Shown: positions 24,936 to 33,563, counted from the first letter of the stretch. The stretch is DNA of 64,000 bases from DATJPD01 sp036394195 (GCA_036394195.1 DASWFO010000199.1:12192-76191); one strand, 5' to 3'. Translations and numbers: made by a program. Notes: a model not told the origin generated them from the sequence alone.

Positions 24936-27539
24936 TTGTCGAATCGGAGCGGGCACGCGAACGTGAGACAAGGCCGACCGTCACCGGCTGCCGATCCGGC
25001 TGTGCCCAATCCTGGCGCAGCGGCGAGCGACGTGACCGCGGATCGGATGGGCTTGGACTACGCGTACAATTACGACGAGATGGTCGACGGCCGCCGGGCG
25101 ATCCGCGCGGCCTGGCAGCCCTTGATCGGCGTGCTGCAGGCGATGCCGAAAGGCGCGTTTGCCGAACGCGTCGAGCGCGTCCATCGCCAGCACGAGGACA
25201 TATCGGTCGCCTATCGCATCGAGGCGGACACCGCCGCGAACGGCAATCGCCGGCCGTTCGACCTCCTGCCGATGGTGATCACCGCCGAGGAATGGAGCGA
25301 CATCGAGATCGCGCTGGCGCAACGCGCGCGCCTGATGGACGCGGTCGTCACCGACATTTATGGCTCGCGCAAGCTCGTCGCCGACGGTCTCCTGCCGCCG
25401 GCGTTGATCTTCGGCAATCCGCGGTTCCTGCGCCCCTGCGCCGGGATGATGTCCGGCGGCGTGCCGCATGTTCACGCCTATGCGGCCGATCTCGTCCGCG
25501 CGCCGGACGGGTCGTGGAAGGTGCTCGCCGACCGGCTGCAGGCCCCGGCGGGCATCGGCTTTGCACTGCAGAACCGCAGCCTGCTGGCGCGCACCGTCCC
25601 GGAGCTGTTCCGCGCGCACATGGTGGAGCGGATCGAGCCGTTCTTCGACCGTTGGCGCGAGGCGTTGATGGACCTGTCGCCGCGCCGCGACGGGGCGCGC
25701 ATCGCGGTCATGACGCCGGGCCCGTTCAATCCGGCGTTCTTCGAGCACGTCTATCTGGCACGCCAGCTCGGCGCGACGCTCGTGGAAGGCGCCGATCTCA
25801 CGATGCGCTACGACCGCATTTTCGTGAAGACGCTCGGCGTGCTGCAGCAGGTCGACGTCGTCCTGCGGTTCATGGAGGACGATTACTGCGATCCGCTTGA
25901 GCTGCGCAGCACCTCGGTGCTCGGCGTCGCCGGCCTGCTTCAGGCGGTGCGTGCGGGAACTGTCGTCGTCGCCAACGCGCTCGGTGCCAGCGTCGCCGAG
26001 ACGCCGGCGTTCAGGCCGTTTCTGCCCGCCATCGCCAGAGCGGTGCTTGGCGAAGAGCTGCTTATGGCCTCGGTCGACACCGAATGGCTGGGCGGCGGCT
26101 CGACCGCCGAGCGGACGGGTGAGTTGCCGCCGGATGTTTCGATCCGCCCGGCCTTCCCGACACGGCGCGACGATCCGGCGGCGGGGGACGAGGCCGAGGG
26201 TGCTGCGCGCGAGGCTCTGCTCGACGATCTGAGGCGGCGGCCGTACATGTACGTCACCGAAAAGGCGGTCGCCCCATCGGTCATTCCGGTCTGGACGCCG
26301 GAGGCGCTGGTGCCGCGACCGTTGACGCTGCGCGTCTTCTGCATCCGAGACGGCGACGCCTATCGCACCATGCCCGGCGGCTTCGCCCAGGTGCCCAATC
26401 GGGTGACCGGTGCGGTGGCCCCTCTGCGTCAGGTCGCGATGAGCAAGGACACGTGGGTGCTGCTCGGCGAAGATCGCGCGGTGGCCCCGGCGCATCGCGC
26501 CCCGCCCGCGGTCCAGGCGATCCGCCGCCCGACCGATGAGCTGCGCAGCCGCACCGCCGATGACGTGTTCTGGCTCGGCCGCTACATGGAGCGGCTCGAC
26601 AATGCGGCGCGCATGATGCGCAGTGCCGCAATGCGGCTGACCGTCGAGCGGTTCGGGCCCGGCCAGCGCCAGGAGCTGCATTATCTGGCCGGTCTCCTCG
26701 TCGAAGCGGGCTTCATCGAGGCAGGGGCGGGTGAGATGATGTCCGACAGCGGCGGTCTGATGCTGGCGCTTTCGGCCGGGGCGGCGCGGGGGCCGGGCCT
26801 GGATGAGGCCTTCCGGGCGGTGCGGCGCATCGCGCAGGCGCTGCGCGACCGTCTGTCGAACGACATGTGGAATGTCGTGATCGGCAATCTCCGCGACGCT
26901 CGCGAGCGGATCCAATCACAGTCCGCCGAGGTCGACAGCTTCATCGGCGCCCTCGACAACCTGATCGGCGTCATCGCCGCGTTCGGCGGCATGGTCGCGG
27001 AGAACATGACCCGCGGGGCGGGATGGCGTTTCCTCGATATCGGCCGGCGGTTGGAACGCGGCACCTACGAGAGCGCTATCGTCCGCGGCATCCTGGCGAG
27101 CCGGCGCGAAGATGCCGAAACCGCCCTCCATCTGGCTCTCGAGCTCAGCGACAGCACGATCACCTATCGCTCGCGCTATTTCACCGCCATCCAGACCGGA
27201 CCGGTGGTCGATCTGATCCTCGCCGATGAGGCCAATCCGCGCGGCATCGCGTTTCAGATCCAGACCATCATCACGCATCTCAACGAGCTGGCACGCTCGT
27301 TCGAGCGCGTCAGCGACCGGCCGGAGCAGGCGCTCGCCGAAATGGTCCTCGCCGCGATCCGCGGCGCCAAGATCGACCGGCTGGACGGGGCGGAGGATCA
27401 AGCAGCCCGGCGCGAGCTCTCCGAGCTCCTCGGTCATCTGTGCCACCAGTTTCTCGCCTTGTCCGAAGCGATCACGCGGGCCTATTTCTCCCATGTGCGC
27501 GCTCCCTACACGGTCGGCTACGGGTCCGCGCGGCTATGA
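24936..27539 (+). CDS. Circularly permuted ATP-grasp / alpha-E fusion protein
   Basis: An 867-residue fusion. After a disordered N-terminus, residues about 40-500 are the circularly permuted ATP-grasp ligase domain (DUF404/DUF407: AYNYDEMVDGRRAIRAAW, PRFLRPCAGMMSGGVPHVH, GFALQNRSLLARTVPELF, GADLTMRYDRIFVKTLG). Residues about 530-860 are the helical alpha-E domain (DUF403: RTADDVFWLGRYMERLDNAARMM, GRRLERGTYES). ATP-grasp proteins of this type are predicted to form peptide or amide bonds. The frame opens at TTG 24936; a GTG at 24963 with GGAGC upstream is an alternative. It lies 13 bases after the DUF2126 gene and overlaps the next by ATGA. Confidence 0.85.
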   Translation: MSNRSGHANVRQGRPSPAADPAVPNPGAAASDVTADRMGLDYAYNYDEMVDGRRAIRAAWQPLIGVLQAMPKGAFAERVERVHRQHEDISVAYRIEADTAANGNRRPFDLLPMVITAEEWSDIEIALAQRARLMDAVVTDIYGSRKLVADGLLPPALIFGNPRFLRPCAGMMSGGVPHVHAYAADLVRAPDGSWKVLADRLQAPAGIGFALQNRSLLARTVPELFRAHMVERIEPFFDRWREALMDLSPRRDGARIAVMTPGPFNPAFFEHVYLARQLGATLVEGADLTMRYDRIFVKTLGVLQQVDVVLRFMEDDYCDPLELRSTSVLGVAGLLQAVRAGTVVVANALGASVAETPAFRPFLPAIARAVLGEELLMASVDTEWLGGGSTAERTGELPPDVSIRPAFPTRRDDPAAGDEAEGAAREALLDDLRRRPYMYVTEKAVAPSVIPVWTPEALVPRPLTLRVFCIRDGDAYRTMPGGFAQVPNRVTGAVAPLRQVAMSKDTWVLLGEDRAVAPAHRAPPAVQAIRRPTDELRSRTADDVFWLGRYMERLDNAARMMRSAAMRLTVERFGPGQRQELHYLAGLLVEAGFIEAGAGEMMSDSGGLMLALSAGAARGPGLDEAFRAVRRIAQALRDRLSNDMWNVVIGNLRDARERIQSQSAEVDSFIGALDNLIGVIAAFGGMVAENMTRGAGWRFLDIGRRLERGTYESAIVRGILASRREDAETALHLALELSDSTITYRSRYFTAIQTGPVVDLILADEANPRGIAFQIQTIITHLNELARSFERVSDRPEQALAEMVLAAIRGAKIDRLDGAEDQAARRELSELLGHLCHQFLALSEAITRAYFSHVRAPYTVGYGSARL

Positions 27540-28408
27540 TGTATCGCATCAATCACCGCTCGACTTACACCTACTCGGGGCCGGTTGATCTATCCTATCA
27601 CCTGCTGCATCTGACGCCGCGGGTGTTGCAGCACCAGCGCGTGTGGGATTTGCAGATCACCACCCAGCCATCGCCGACGGCGAAGACCGAGCGCAGCGAC
27701 TATTTCGGCAATCGCCTCACCTATCTCACGGTGGCGCAGCCGCACGCGAAGTTCACCGTGGAAATGGACGCCGCCGTCGATGTGCGCTTTCCCGCCCCGC
27801 CGCACGAGACGGCGACGCCGCCCTGGGAGCGGGTCCGCCATGCGCTGCGGAGTGCGCGCGAGCCCGACCTGATCGCGGCGGCTGAGTTCTCGTTTGCCTC
27901 GCCGCAGACCCCGCCGTCGGCAGCCCTGCTCGCCTATGCCGAGCCGTCGTTCACGCCCGGGCGGCCGATCTTCGCCGCGGTCAAGGAGCTGACCTCGCGC
28001 ATCCATCGCGACTTCGTCTTCGAGCCGGGAGCGACCAGCGTCAGCACGCCGGTCGCCCAGGTGCTGCAGCAGCGCCGCGGCGTGTGCCAGGACTTCGCCC
28101 ATCTCGAACTGGCGGCGTTGCGCGCCATGGGCGTCGCCGCGCGCTATGTCAGCGGCTACATCCGGACCTACCACAAGGACAAAGCCGGCCTGAAAGGCAG
28201 CGATGCGTCGCACGCCTGGGTGTCGTTCTTCTGTCCCGGCACAGGCTGGATCGACGTCGATCCCACCAACGACCTGGTGGTGAAGGAGGAGCATATCGTG
28301 CTGGGCTGGGGCCGCGACTACGACGACGTGAGCCCGATCCGCGGCGTGATGCTGGGCGGTGGCGATCACTTCCTGAACGTCGCCGTGACGGTGACCCCAC
28401 AGGCCTGA
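27536..28408 (+). CDS. Stand-alone transglutaminase-like protein
   Basis: A 290-residue transglutaminase-like cysteine peptidase. The N-terminal beta domain starts MMYRINHRSTYTYSGPVDLS; the catalytic core has Cys in QRRGVCQDFAHLELAALRAMG, His in SDASHAWVSFF and Asp in GWIDVDPTNDL, so the triad is complete. It resembles the N-terminal part of the protein at 21548 but lacks the DUF2126 partner. Bacterial members are expected to cleave or transfer amide bonds. The ATG overlaps the preceding stop (ATGA), so the gene is translationally coupled to the ATP-grasp/alpha-E fusion. Confidence 0.85.
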   Translation: MMYRINHRSTYTYSGPVDLSYHLLHLTPRVLQHQRVWDLQITTQPSPTAKTERSDYFGNRLTYLTVAQPHAKFTVEMDAAVDVRFPAPPHETATPPWERVRHALRSAREPDLIAAAEFSFASPQTPPSAALLAYAEPSFTPGRPIFAAVKELTSRIHRDFVFEPGATSVSTPVAQVLQQRRGVCQDFAHLELAALRAMGVAARYVSGYIRTYHKDKAGLKGSDASHAWVSFFCPGTGWIDVDPTNDLVVKEEHIVLGWGRDYDDVSPIRGVMLGGGDHFLNVAVTVTPQA

Positions 28409-28508
28409 CGGAGGTTTTTGCTCGCCGCCGGATGCGACGCCGGCCGGGACATGGTACGGATATTGCTCCATCCACCATAGAGGCCGCCCCCCGGGGGCGG
28501 AAGGGAGA

Positions 28509-29927
28509 ATGGTGGTATCGGCGTTCGATGAAATGGGCAGCGGTCCAGGGCTGCGCCCATCCTATGCGGCGGTCAACGACTGGATGGCCCAGACGCCGGC
28601 GGCGATCTTCGAGATCAAGCGCCGCGAGGCCGAATTCTTCTTCCGCAAGACCGGGATCACCTTCGCCGTCTACACCGAGGGCGGCGATCCGGAGCGGCTC
28701 ATTCCCTTCGACATCATCCCGCGGGTGCTCGACGGCCAGGAGTGGGAGTTCCTCACCCGTGGGCTGAAGCAGCGGGCACATGCCCTGAACGCCTTCATCC
28801 GCGACGTCTACGGCCCGCAGGAGTTCATCCGCGCCGGCAAAATCCCCGCCGACCTGATCCTGAAAAATCCCAGCTTCGTGCAGGCGATGGTCGGCCTCGA
28901 CGTCCCCGCCGGGATCTACACTCATGTCGCCGGCATCGACATCGTGCGCGTCAGCTCCACCGAGTTCTACGTCCTCGAGGACAACTGCCGCACGCCGTCC
29001 GGCGTCTCGTACATGATCGAGAACCGCGAGATCATGTCGCGGCTGTTCCCCGATCTCTTCGCCCGGTCCCGCGTCCGGCCGGTGTCGCACTATCCGCAGG
29101 AACTGCTCGACACGCTCCGCTCCGTCAGCCCGCGAAGCTGCGAAGCCGAGCCGACGGTCGTGCTGCTGAGCCCCGGCTCCTACAACAGCGCCTACTACGA
29201 GCACACGTTCCTCGCCGACGAGATGGGCATTGAGATCGTCGAGGGCGCCGATCTCGTCGTTGATCAGGACGTCGTGTACATGCGCACCACGCGCGGATTG
29301 GAGCGGGTCGATGTCATTTACCGGCGGATCGACGATGCGTTTGTCGATCCGCAGGTGTTCAACCCGGACTCGCTGCTGGGCGTGGCCGGATTGATGGCGG
29401 CGTACCGCGCCGGCAACGTGACCGTCGCCAACGCGGTCGGGGCGGGCATCGCCGACGACAAGGCGGTTTATACCTACGTGCCCGAAATGATCCGCTTCTT
29501 CCTCGGCGAGGAGCCGATCCTGCAGAACGTGCCGACCTGGAAATGCGGCGATGCCCAGGACTGCGCCTATGTGCTCGACCACTTGGCCGAGCTGGTGGTC
29601 AAGGACGTCCACGGATCGGGCGGCTACGGAATGCTCGTGGGCCCGCATGCCACCGCCGCGGAACGGGCCGCGTTCGCCGACACCATCCGCGCCCGTCCCG
29701 GCCGCTACATTGCGCAGCCGACCTTGAGCCTCTCGACCTGCCCGACCTTCGTCGACAAGGGGATCGCCCCCCGGCACGTCGACCTGCGGCCGTTCGTGCT
29801 GTGCGGCCGCGAGATCCACATCGTGCCCGGCGGCCTCACGCGCGTGGCGCTGCGCGAGGGCTCGCTGGTGGTGAATTCGAGCCAGGGTGGGGGTACGAAG
29901 GACACCTGGGTCGTGGATCTGGCGTGA
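28509..29927 (+). CDS. Stand-alone circularly permuted ATP-grasp protein
   Basis: A 472-residue DUF404/DUF407 protein, preceded by GGAAGGGAG. Typical motifs are IFEIKRREAEFFFRKTGITF, RGLKQRAHALNAFIRDVYG, FYVLEDNCRTPSGVSYMIEN, GSYNSAYYEHTFLADEMGIE, the nucleotide-site segment VVKDVHGSGGYGMLVGP and PRHVDLRPFVL. It is a second ATP-grasp ligase in the cluster, without an alpha-E tail; that domain is supplied by the next gene 12 bases on. Predicted to activate a carboxylate with ATP and join it to an amine; substrates unknown. Confidence 0.88.
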   Translation: MVVSAFDEMGSGPGLRPSYAAVNDWMAQTPAAIFEIKRREAEFFFRKTGITFAVYTEGGDPERLIPFDIIPRVLDGQEWEFLTRGLKQRAHALNAFIRDVYGPQEFIRAGKIPADLILKNPSFVQAMVGLDVPAGIYTHVAGIDIVRVSSTEFYVLEDNCRTPSGVSYMIENREIMSRLFPDLFARSRVRPVSHYPQELLDTLRSVSPRSCEAEPTVVLLSPGSYNSAYYEHTFLADEMGIEIVEGADLVVDQDVVYMRTTRGLERVDVIYRRIDDAFVDPQVFNPDSLLGVAGLMAAYRAGNVTVANAVGAGIADDKAVYTYVPEMIRFFLGEEPILQNVPTWKCGDAQDCAYVLDHLAELVVKDVHGSGGYGMLVGPHATAAERAAFADTIRARPGRYIAQPTLSLSTCPTFVDKGIAPRHVDLRPFVLCGREIHIVPGGLTRVALREGSLVVNSSQGGGTKDTWVVDLA

Positions 29928-29939
29928 TGTAGCGAATCA

Positions 29940-30974
29940 ATGCTGAGCCGCACCGCGGAAAATCTTTACTGGCTGGCCCGCTACGTGGAGCGCGCGGAGA
30001 ACATCGCGCGCCTGCTCGACGTGGCGCTCAGGATGTCCGGCATGCCGTTTGACCCCGGGACCGGCCGCAGCGAATGGCGTTCCACCATCATCGCGTCGGG
30101 CTGCGAGAAAAGCTTCTTCGCGAAATACCAAACGCCGACCGCCGAGACGGTGATCCAGCACCTGGTGCGCGATCTCGACAATCCGTCGTCGATCCTCTCC
30201 TGCCTGGCGACCGCGCGGCGCAACTCGCGGGCGGTGCGCACGGCGCTGACCGTCGACATGTGGGAGGCGATCAACGGCACATGGCTCGCCGCGCGCGGCT
30301 TCGGCGACGACGCGTTCCGGGTCAGCGACATCGGACGGTTTCTCGACTGGGTGAAGGAGCGCTCGACCCTGTTCAGCGGGGCGGTGCTCGGCACCATGCT
30401 GCAGGCCGACGCGTTCTGGTTCACGCGCCTCGGCACCTATGTCGAGCGCGCCGACGCCACGGCGCGCATCCTCGACGTCAAATACAACGTGCTGCTGCCG
30501 GGGCACGAGCCCGTGGGCGGAACGCTCGACCATTATCAGTGGGCGGCCATCCTGACGTCGGTGTCGTCCCGCCGCGCCTATCAATGGCTCTATCACGACC
30601 GGATCAAGCCGTGGCTCGTCGCCGAGCTGCTGATCCTGCGACCGGAGATGCCGCGCTCGCTGATCACCTGCGCGCGCGAGATCAACTACTATCTCGACGT
30701 CATCGGCGGGACCTATGATTCCCGCCGCGAGTGTCACGAGCTCGCCGGCCAGATCCTCCGCCAGCTGAACCGCACCAAGGTGGAGCAGATCATGGGCGGG
30801 CTGCACGAGTTCCTGACCGAGTTCATCGATAGCAACGTCGAGCTCGGCCACAAGATCTCGCGGCAGTATTTCCAGCTCGCCCATCTGACGCGGGCCGCAG
30901 CACCGGCCGCGGGTCAAACCCAGACTCAAACCCAGAGCCAGGGCCACACGCAGACCCAGTCGCAACAGGCTTAG
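29940..30974 (+). CDS. Stand-alone alpha-E domain protein
   Basis: A 344-residue all-helical protein of the alpha-E family (DUF403). It begins MLSRTAENLYWLARYVERAENIARL, the family signature, and later has DRIKPWLVAELLILRPEMPRSL and YFQLAHL. The last 20 or so residues are a Gln/Thr repeat (QTQTQTQSQGHTQTQSQQ) of unknown use, perhaps a flexible tail or a slipped repeat. It is the fifth gene of the cluster and pairs with the ATP-grasp gene just upstream. The family is always found with such ligases; its own activity is not established. Confidence 0.87.
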   Translation: MLSRTAENLYWLARYVERAENIARLLDVALRMSGMPFDPGTGRSEWRSTIIASGCEKSFFAKYQTPTAETVIQHLVRDLDNPSSILSCLATARRNSRAVRTALTVDMWEAINGTWLAARGFGDDAFRVSDIGRFLDWVKERSTLFSGAVLGTMLQADAFWFTRLGTYVERADATARILDVKYNVLLPGHEPVGGTLDHYQWAAILTSVSSRRAYQWLYHDRIKPWLVAELLILRPEMPRSLITCAREINYYLDVIGGTYDSRRECHELAGQILRQLNRTKVEQIMGGLHEFLTEFIDSNVELGHKISRQYFQLAHLTRAAAPAAGQTQTQTQSQGHTQTQSQQA

Positions 30975-30978
30975 ACGC

Positions 30979-31725
30979 TCAGAACTCTTCGAACAGCCGG
31001 CCGAATCCCTGGAGTTTGTCGTGAATGCCGTTGGCACGCAGCGCGTGCCAATAGGTGGCGGCGTTGATCGCGATCACTGGCTTTGCGAGCCACAGCTCGG
31101 CGGCCGCCGCCAGGCGGACCATGCTGAGATTGGTCCCCACTTGAATAAGGGCGTCCACGTCGGGGCCATCGAGCTCCATCAGCTTGGCCTGGCACATTGC
31201 GGGCGTCACCTCGGCAATCGAGGTCCAGCTCGGGCATTGCAGGCAGATGTCGCGAACGACGTCGAAGCCGCTTTCCGTGAAGTAGCGCTTCACCTCGGCG
31301 TTGGCGACCGGATAGTACGGCGTCAGCAGGGCAATCCGCTTGATGCCGCCATACGCCTTGAGCGCCGCCGAGCAGGCGTGGGAGCCGATGGTGGCGCCCC
31401 GTCCCGCCTCTTTCTCCACCTTGGCCTGGAACGCATCGGCACCGGCGACACCGTCATAGAACGTGATCGACGACATTCCCATGACCAGATAGTCCGGCGC
31501 GCAGGTCATGACGCTCCGCACCGCATCGAGAACGCCCTGGCCGATCTTCTCCGTCCCGGCCATGAAGGTTTCGTTGCTCACCGCCTGTGTGTTCGGCGTG
31601 TAGATGCGGCTGTAATGGTTCGTGACGCCGGCCGGGCGCAGCATGTCGAAATCGGGTTGTACGACGGTGTTCGTCGACGGCCCGATCACGCCGAATTTTC
31701 GCCGCCACCCTAGAACGTCAGGCAT
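30979..31725 (-). CDS. Asp/Glu racemase-superfamily protein (maleate isomerase / arylmalonate decarboxylase-like) lacking both catalytic cysteines
   Basis: A 248-residue protein of the maleate isomerase/arylmalonate decarboxylase group: GWRRKFGVIGPSTNTVVQPDF at the start, PDYLVMGMSSITFYDG, IALLTPYYPVANAEVKRYF, and ALIQVGTNLSMVRLAAAAE then KPVIAINAATYWHALRANG. In this family catalysis relies on cysteines at two sites. Here the first site reads Gly83-Met84-Ser85 and the second Gln195-Val196-Gly197, so neither cysteine is present. The protein is otherwise intact, which suggests an altered reaction rather than decay. It is divergent from the ThDP decarboxylase genes at 31852, with 126 bases between starts, and likely belongs to the same catabolic unit. 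Confidence 0.72.
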   Translation of the reverse strand: MPDVLGWRRKFGVIGPSTNTVVQPDFDMLRPAGVTNHYSRIYTPNTQAVSNETFMAGTEKIGQGVLDAVRSVMTCAPDYLVMGMSSITFYDGVAGADAFQAKVEKEAGRGATIGSHACSAALKAYGGIKRIALLTPYYPVANAEVKRYFTESGFDVVRDICLQCPSWTSIAEVTPAMCQAKLMELDGPDVDALIQVGTNLSMVRLAAAAELWLAKPVIAINAATYWHALRANGIHDKLQGFGRLFEEF

Positions 31726-31851
31726 AAGCTGCGTCTTTCATACGCGTGAGGCAACGTGGCGCAAAGGGATTGCCGGCGCAAGCCGCGTATGCGGCGCGGC
31801 GCTTTGCCTGCGCTCGCCAGTTGCGGCATGATCTCTCCGGGAGGAGCTCTC

Positions 31852-32397
31852 ATGGCGACAACGGCGGACAGCCCCGCGACCGGCCGCGCCTGGCACGAGA
31901 TCGTGCGCGACACCTTGAAACAGAACGAGGTGCGGCTGGTGACCTACGTCCCGGACAACGTGCTGAAGCCTCTGATCAAGGGCGTGCACGACGACCCGTT
32001 CTTCACCGCCTTTTCCGCGACCCGTGAGGAGGAGGCTGTCGGCATCGTCGCCGGTGCCTGGATGGCCGGCCTGCGCGGCATCGTGCTGATGCAGACCAGC
32101 GGCTTCGGGACACTGCCCAACGTGCTTGCCTCGCTGGCGGTGCCGTTTCAAATCCCGGTGCTGATGATGGTCTCGGAGCGCGGCACGCTCGGCGAGTTTA
32201 ACCTCGGCCAGGCCATGGTCTGCCGCACCATGCGGCCGGTGCTCGATGCGCTGGCGATCGAGACGCACACGATCACCCGGCTCGATGAGCTGGAGTTCAT
32301 CGTCGACCGGTCGATCAAGCAGGCGGTCGCCACGCAGGCTCCGGCCGCGTTCATCCTCTCGCCGCTCCTGACCGGCGGCAAAGTCTTCAAGGCGTGA
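31852..32397 (+). CDS. ThDP-dependent decarboxylase, alpha/PYR subunit (ComD-like)
   Basis: A 181-residue pyrimidine-binding half of a thiamine-diphosphate 2-oxoacid decarboxylase, like the alpha subunit of sulfopyruvate or phosphonopyruvate decarboxylase. The conserved glutamate that activates ThDP is in FSATREEEAVGIVAGAWMAG, followed by GIVLMQTSGFGTLPNVLASL. The start ATG is preceded by GGGAGGAG. The matching ThDP/PP-binding half is encoded seven bases downstream. Together they should decarboxylate a 2-oxo acid; the side chain cannot be told from sequence. Confidence 0.8.
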   Translation: MATTADSPATGRAWHEIVRDTLKQNEVRLVTYVPDNVLKPLIKGVHDDPFFTAFSATREEEAVGIVAGAWMAGLRGIVLMQTSGFGTLPNVLASLAVPFQIPVLMMVSERGTLGEFNLGQAMVCRTMRPVLDALAIETHTITRLDELEFIVDRSIKQAVATQAPAAFILSPLLTGGKVFKA

Positions 32398-32404
32398 GGC
32401 GGCC

Positions 32405-33019
32405 ATGATCGCGCAAGAGAAACCCGCCAACTGGCCCGCCAACGCCAAGGTGATGAACCGCTTCGAGCTGACCAAGCGGCTGGTCGGCAAGCTCACCCGC
32501 GACGAAGCGGTGATCGGCGGCATCGGCAACACCAATTTCGATCTGTGGGCGAGCGGCCGTCGGCCGCAGAACTTCTACATGCTGGGCAGCATGGGCTTGG
32601 CCTGCCCGATCGCGCTCGGCGTCGCCATCGCGCAGCCGAAGCGCCGCGCGATCGCGCTGGAAGGCGACGGGTCGCTGTTGATGCAGCTCGGCTGCCTCAC
32701 CACGATTGCGATGCTCAAACCCAGGAACCTGGTGATCGTGGTCATGGACAACCGCATCTACCAGATCACCGGCGGGCAGAGCACCTCGACCGCGTTCGGC
32801 GCCGATTTCGTGGCGATGGCGCGCGGCGCGGGCATCGCGCAGAGCGCCTGGGCCGCCGACGAAAGCGATTTCGACCAGCTCGTCGAGCGGGCCCTCGCCC
32901 AGGACGGTCCGACGTTCATCGCCGCCCGCATCGACGACAAGCCGGCGGTGGCGACGACCGAGCGCGATCCGCCACAGATCCGCGACCGTTTCATGCGCGG
33001 GCTCGGCGTGAAGCAGTGA
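32405..33019 (+). CDS. ThDP-dependent decarboxylase, beta/PP subunit (ComE-like)
   Basis: A 204-residue PP-domain partner of the preceding gene. The ThDP/Mg-binding motif is present as ALEGDGSLLMQLGCLTTIA... with VVMDNRIYQITGG supplying the following Asn. The protein starts with RFELTKRLVGKLTRDEAVIGG and has GSMGLACPIALGVAIAQP before the motif. Split alpha/beta subunits of this size are typical of sulfopyruvate decarboxylase-like enzymes. No genes for coenzyme M or sulfolactate metabolism are nearby, so the substrate is open. Confidence 0.82.
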   Translation: MIAQEKPANWPANAKVMNRFELTKRLVGKLTRDEAVIGGIGNTNFDLWASGRRPQNFYMLGSMGLACPIALGVAIAQPKRRAIALEGDGSLLMQLGCLTTIAMLKPRNLVIVVMDNRIYQITGGQSTSTAFGADFVAMARGAGIAQSAWAADESDFDQLVERALAQDGPTFIAARIDDKPAVATTERDPPQIRDRFMRGLGVKQ

Positions 33020-33041
33020 CTGCCGCCGGCGGGGGAGAGCC

Positions 33042-33524
33042 ATGCCGAACCGCGTGATGATCCTGAACGGTCCCAATCTCAATCTGCTCGGCGTGCGCGA
33101 GCCGAAGGTCTACGGCTCGACCACGCTGAAGGCGATCGAAGACAGCTGCCGTGCGTTCGCCAAGCTGGCCGGCCTGTCGCTGGCGTTCCATCAAACCAAC
33201 CACGAAGGCCAGCTCATCGATTGGGTGCAGTCGGCGCGGCAGACCGCCGATGCGATCATCATCAACCCCGCCGGCCTGACCTTCACCTCGGTCAGCCTGA
33301 TGGATGCGTTGAAGATGTTCGAGGGCCCGATCATCGAGCTGCATATCTCGAACATCCATGCGCGCGAAGCGACGTACCACAACTCGAAGATCTCGCCGGT
33401 GGCGAAGGCGGTGATCTGCGGTCTCGGCGCCTACGGCTATGTCGTGGCGCTGCAATGTGTGGCCCGCCTGTTCGACGCCTTGCCCGCGAGCCTGGCCGAG
33501 CCGCTTCGCGTCGGCCCGGTGTAA
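33042..33524 (+). CDS. AroQ-like protein (type II dehydroquinase fold) with altered active site
   Basis: A 160-residue protein with the type II 3-dehydroquinate dehydratase fold, preceded by GGGGGAG. Using its own numbering, which matches the Mycobacterium enzyme, Asn12, Arg19, Tyr24, Asn75, His101 and Arg108 are kept (NGPNLNLLGVRE, VYGSTTL, ELHISNIHAREATYH). However the usual NPGAYTHTS loop reads NPAGLTFTS, so active-site His81 is Phe81, and the later GADGY is GAYGY. It is the last gene after two ThDP decarboxylase subunits, not in a shikimate operon. It is more likely a recruited lyase than the aromatic-pathway enzyme; the true substrate is unknown. Confidence 0.75.
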   Translation: MPNRVMILNGPNLNLLGVREPKVYGSTTLKAIEDSCRAFAKLAGLSLAFHQTNHEGQLIDWVQSARQTADAIIINPAGLTFTSVSLMDALKMFEGPIIELHISNIHAREATYHNSKISPVAKAVICGLGAYGYVVALQCVARLFDALPASLAEPLRVGPV

Positions 33525-33563
33525 GAGGACCAGCGAGCGGGGGCCGGTACCCCCGAAACGGGT

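Noticed and set aside
21434..26915. Very long minus-strand frames opposite the transglutaminase/ATP-grasp cluster
   Set aside because: They mirror the third-codon GC bias of the real genes and show no motif, while the plus-strand proteins carry full catalytic motifs.
30903..30970. CAGACTCAAACCCAG-type repeats at the end of the alpha-E gene as a short repeat array
   Set aside because: They are in-frame codons of the Gln/Thr tail, too short and without spacers, so not a CRISPR or structural DNA repeat.
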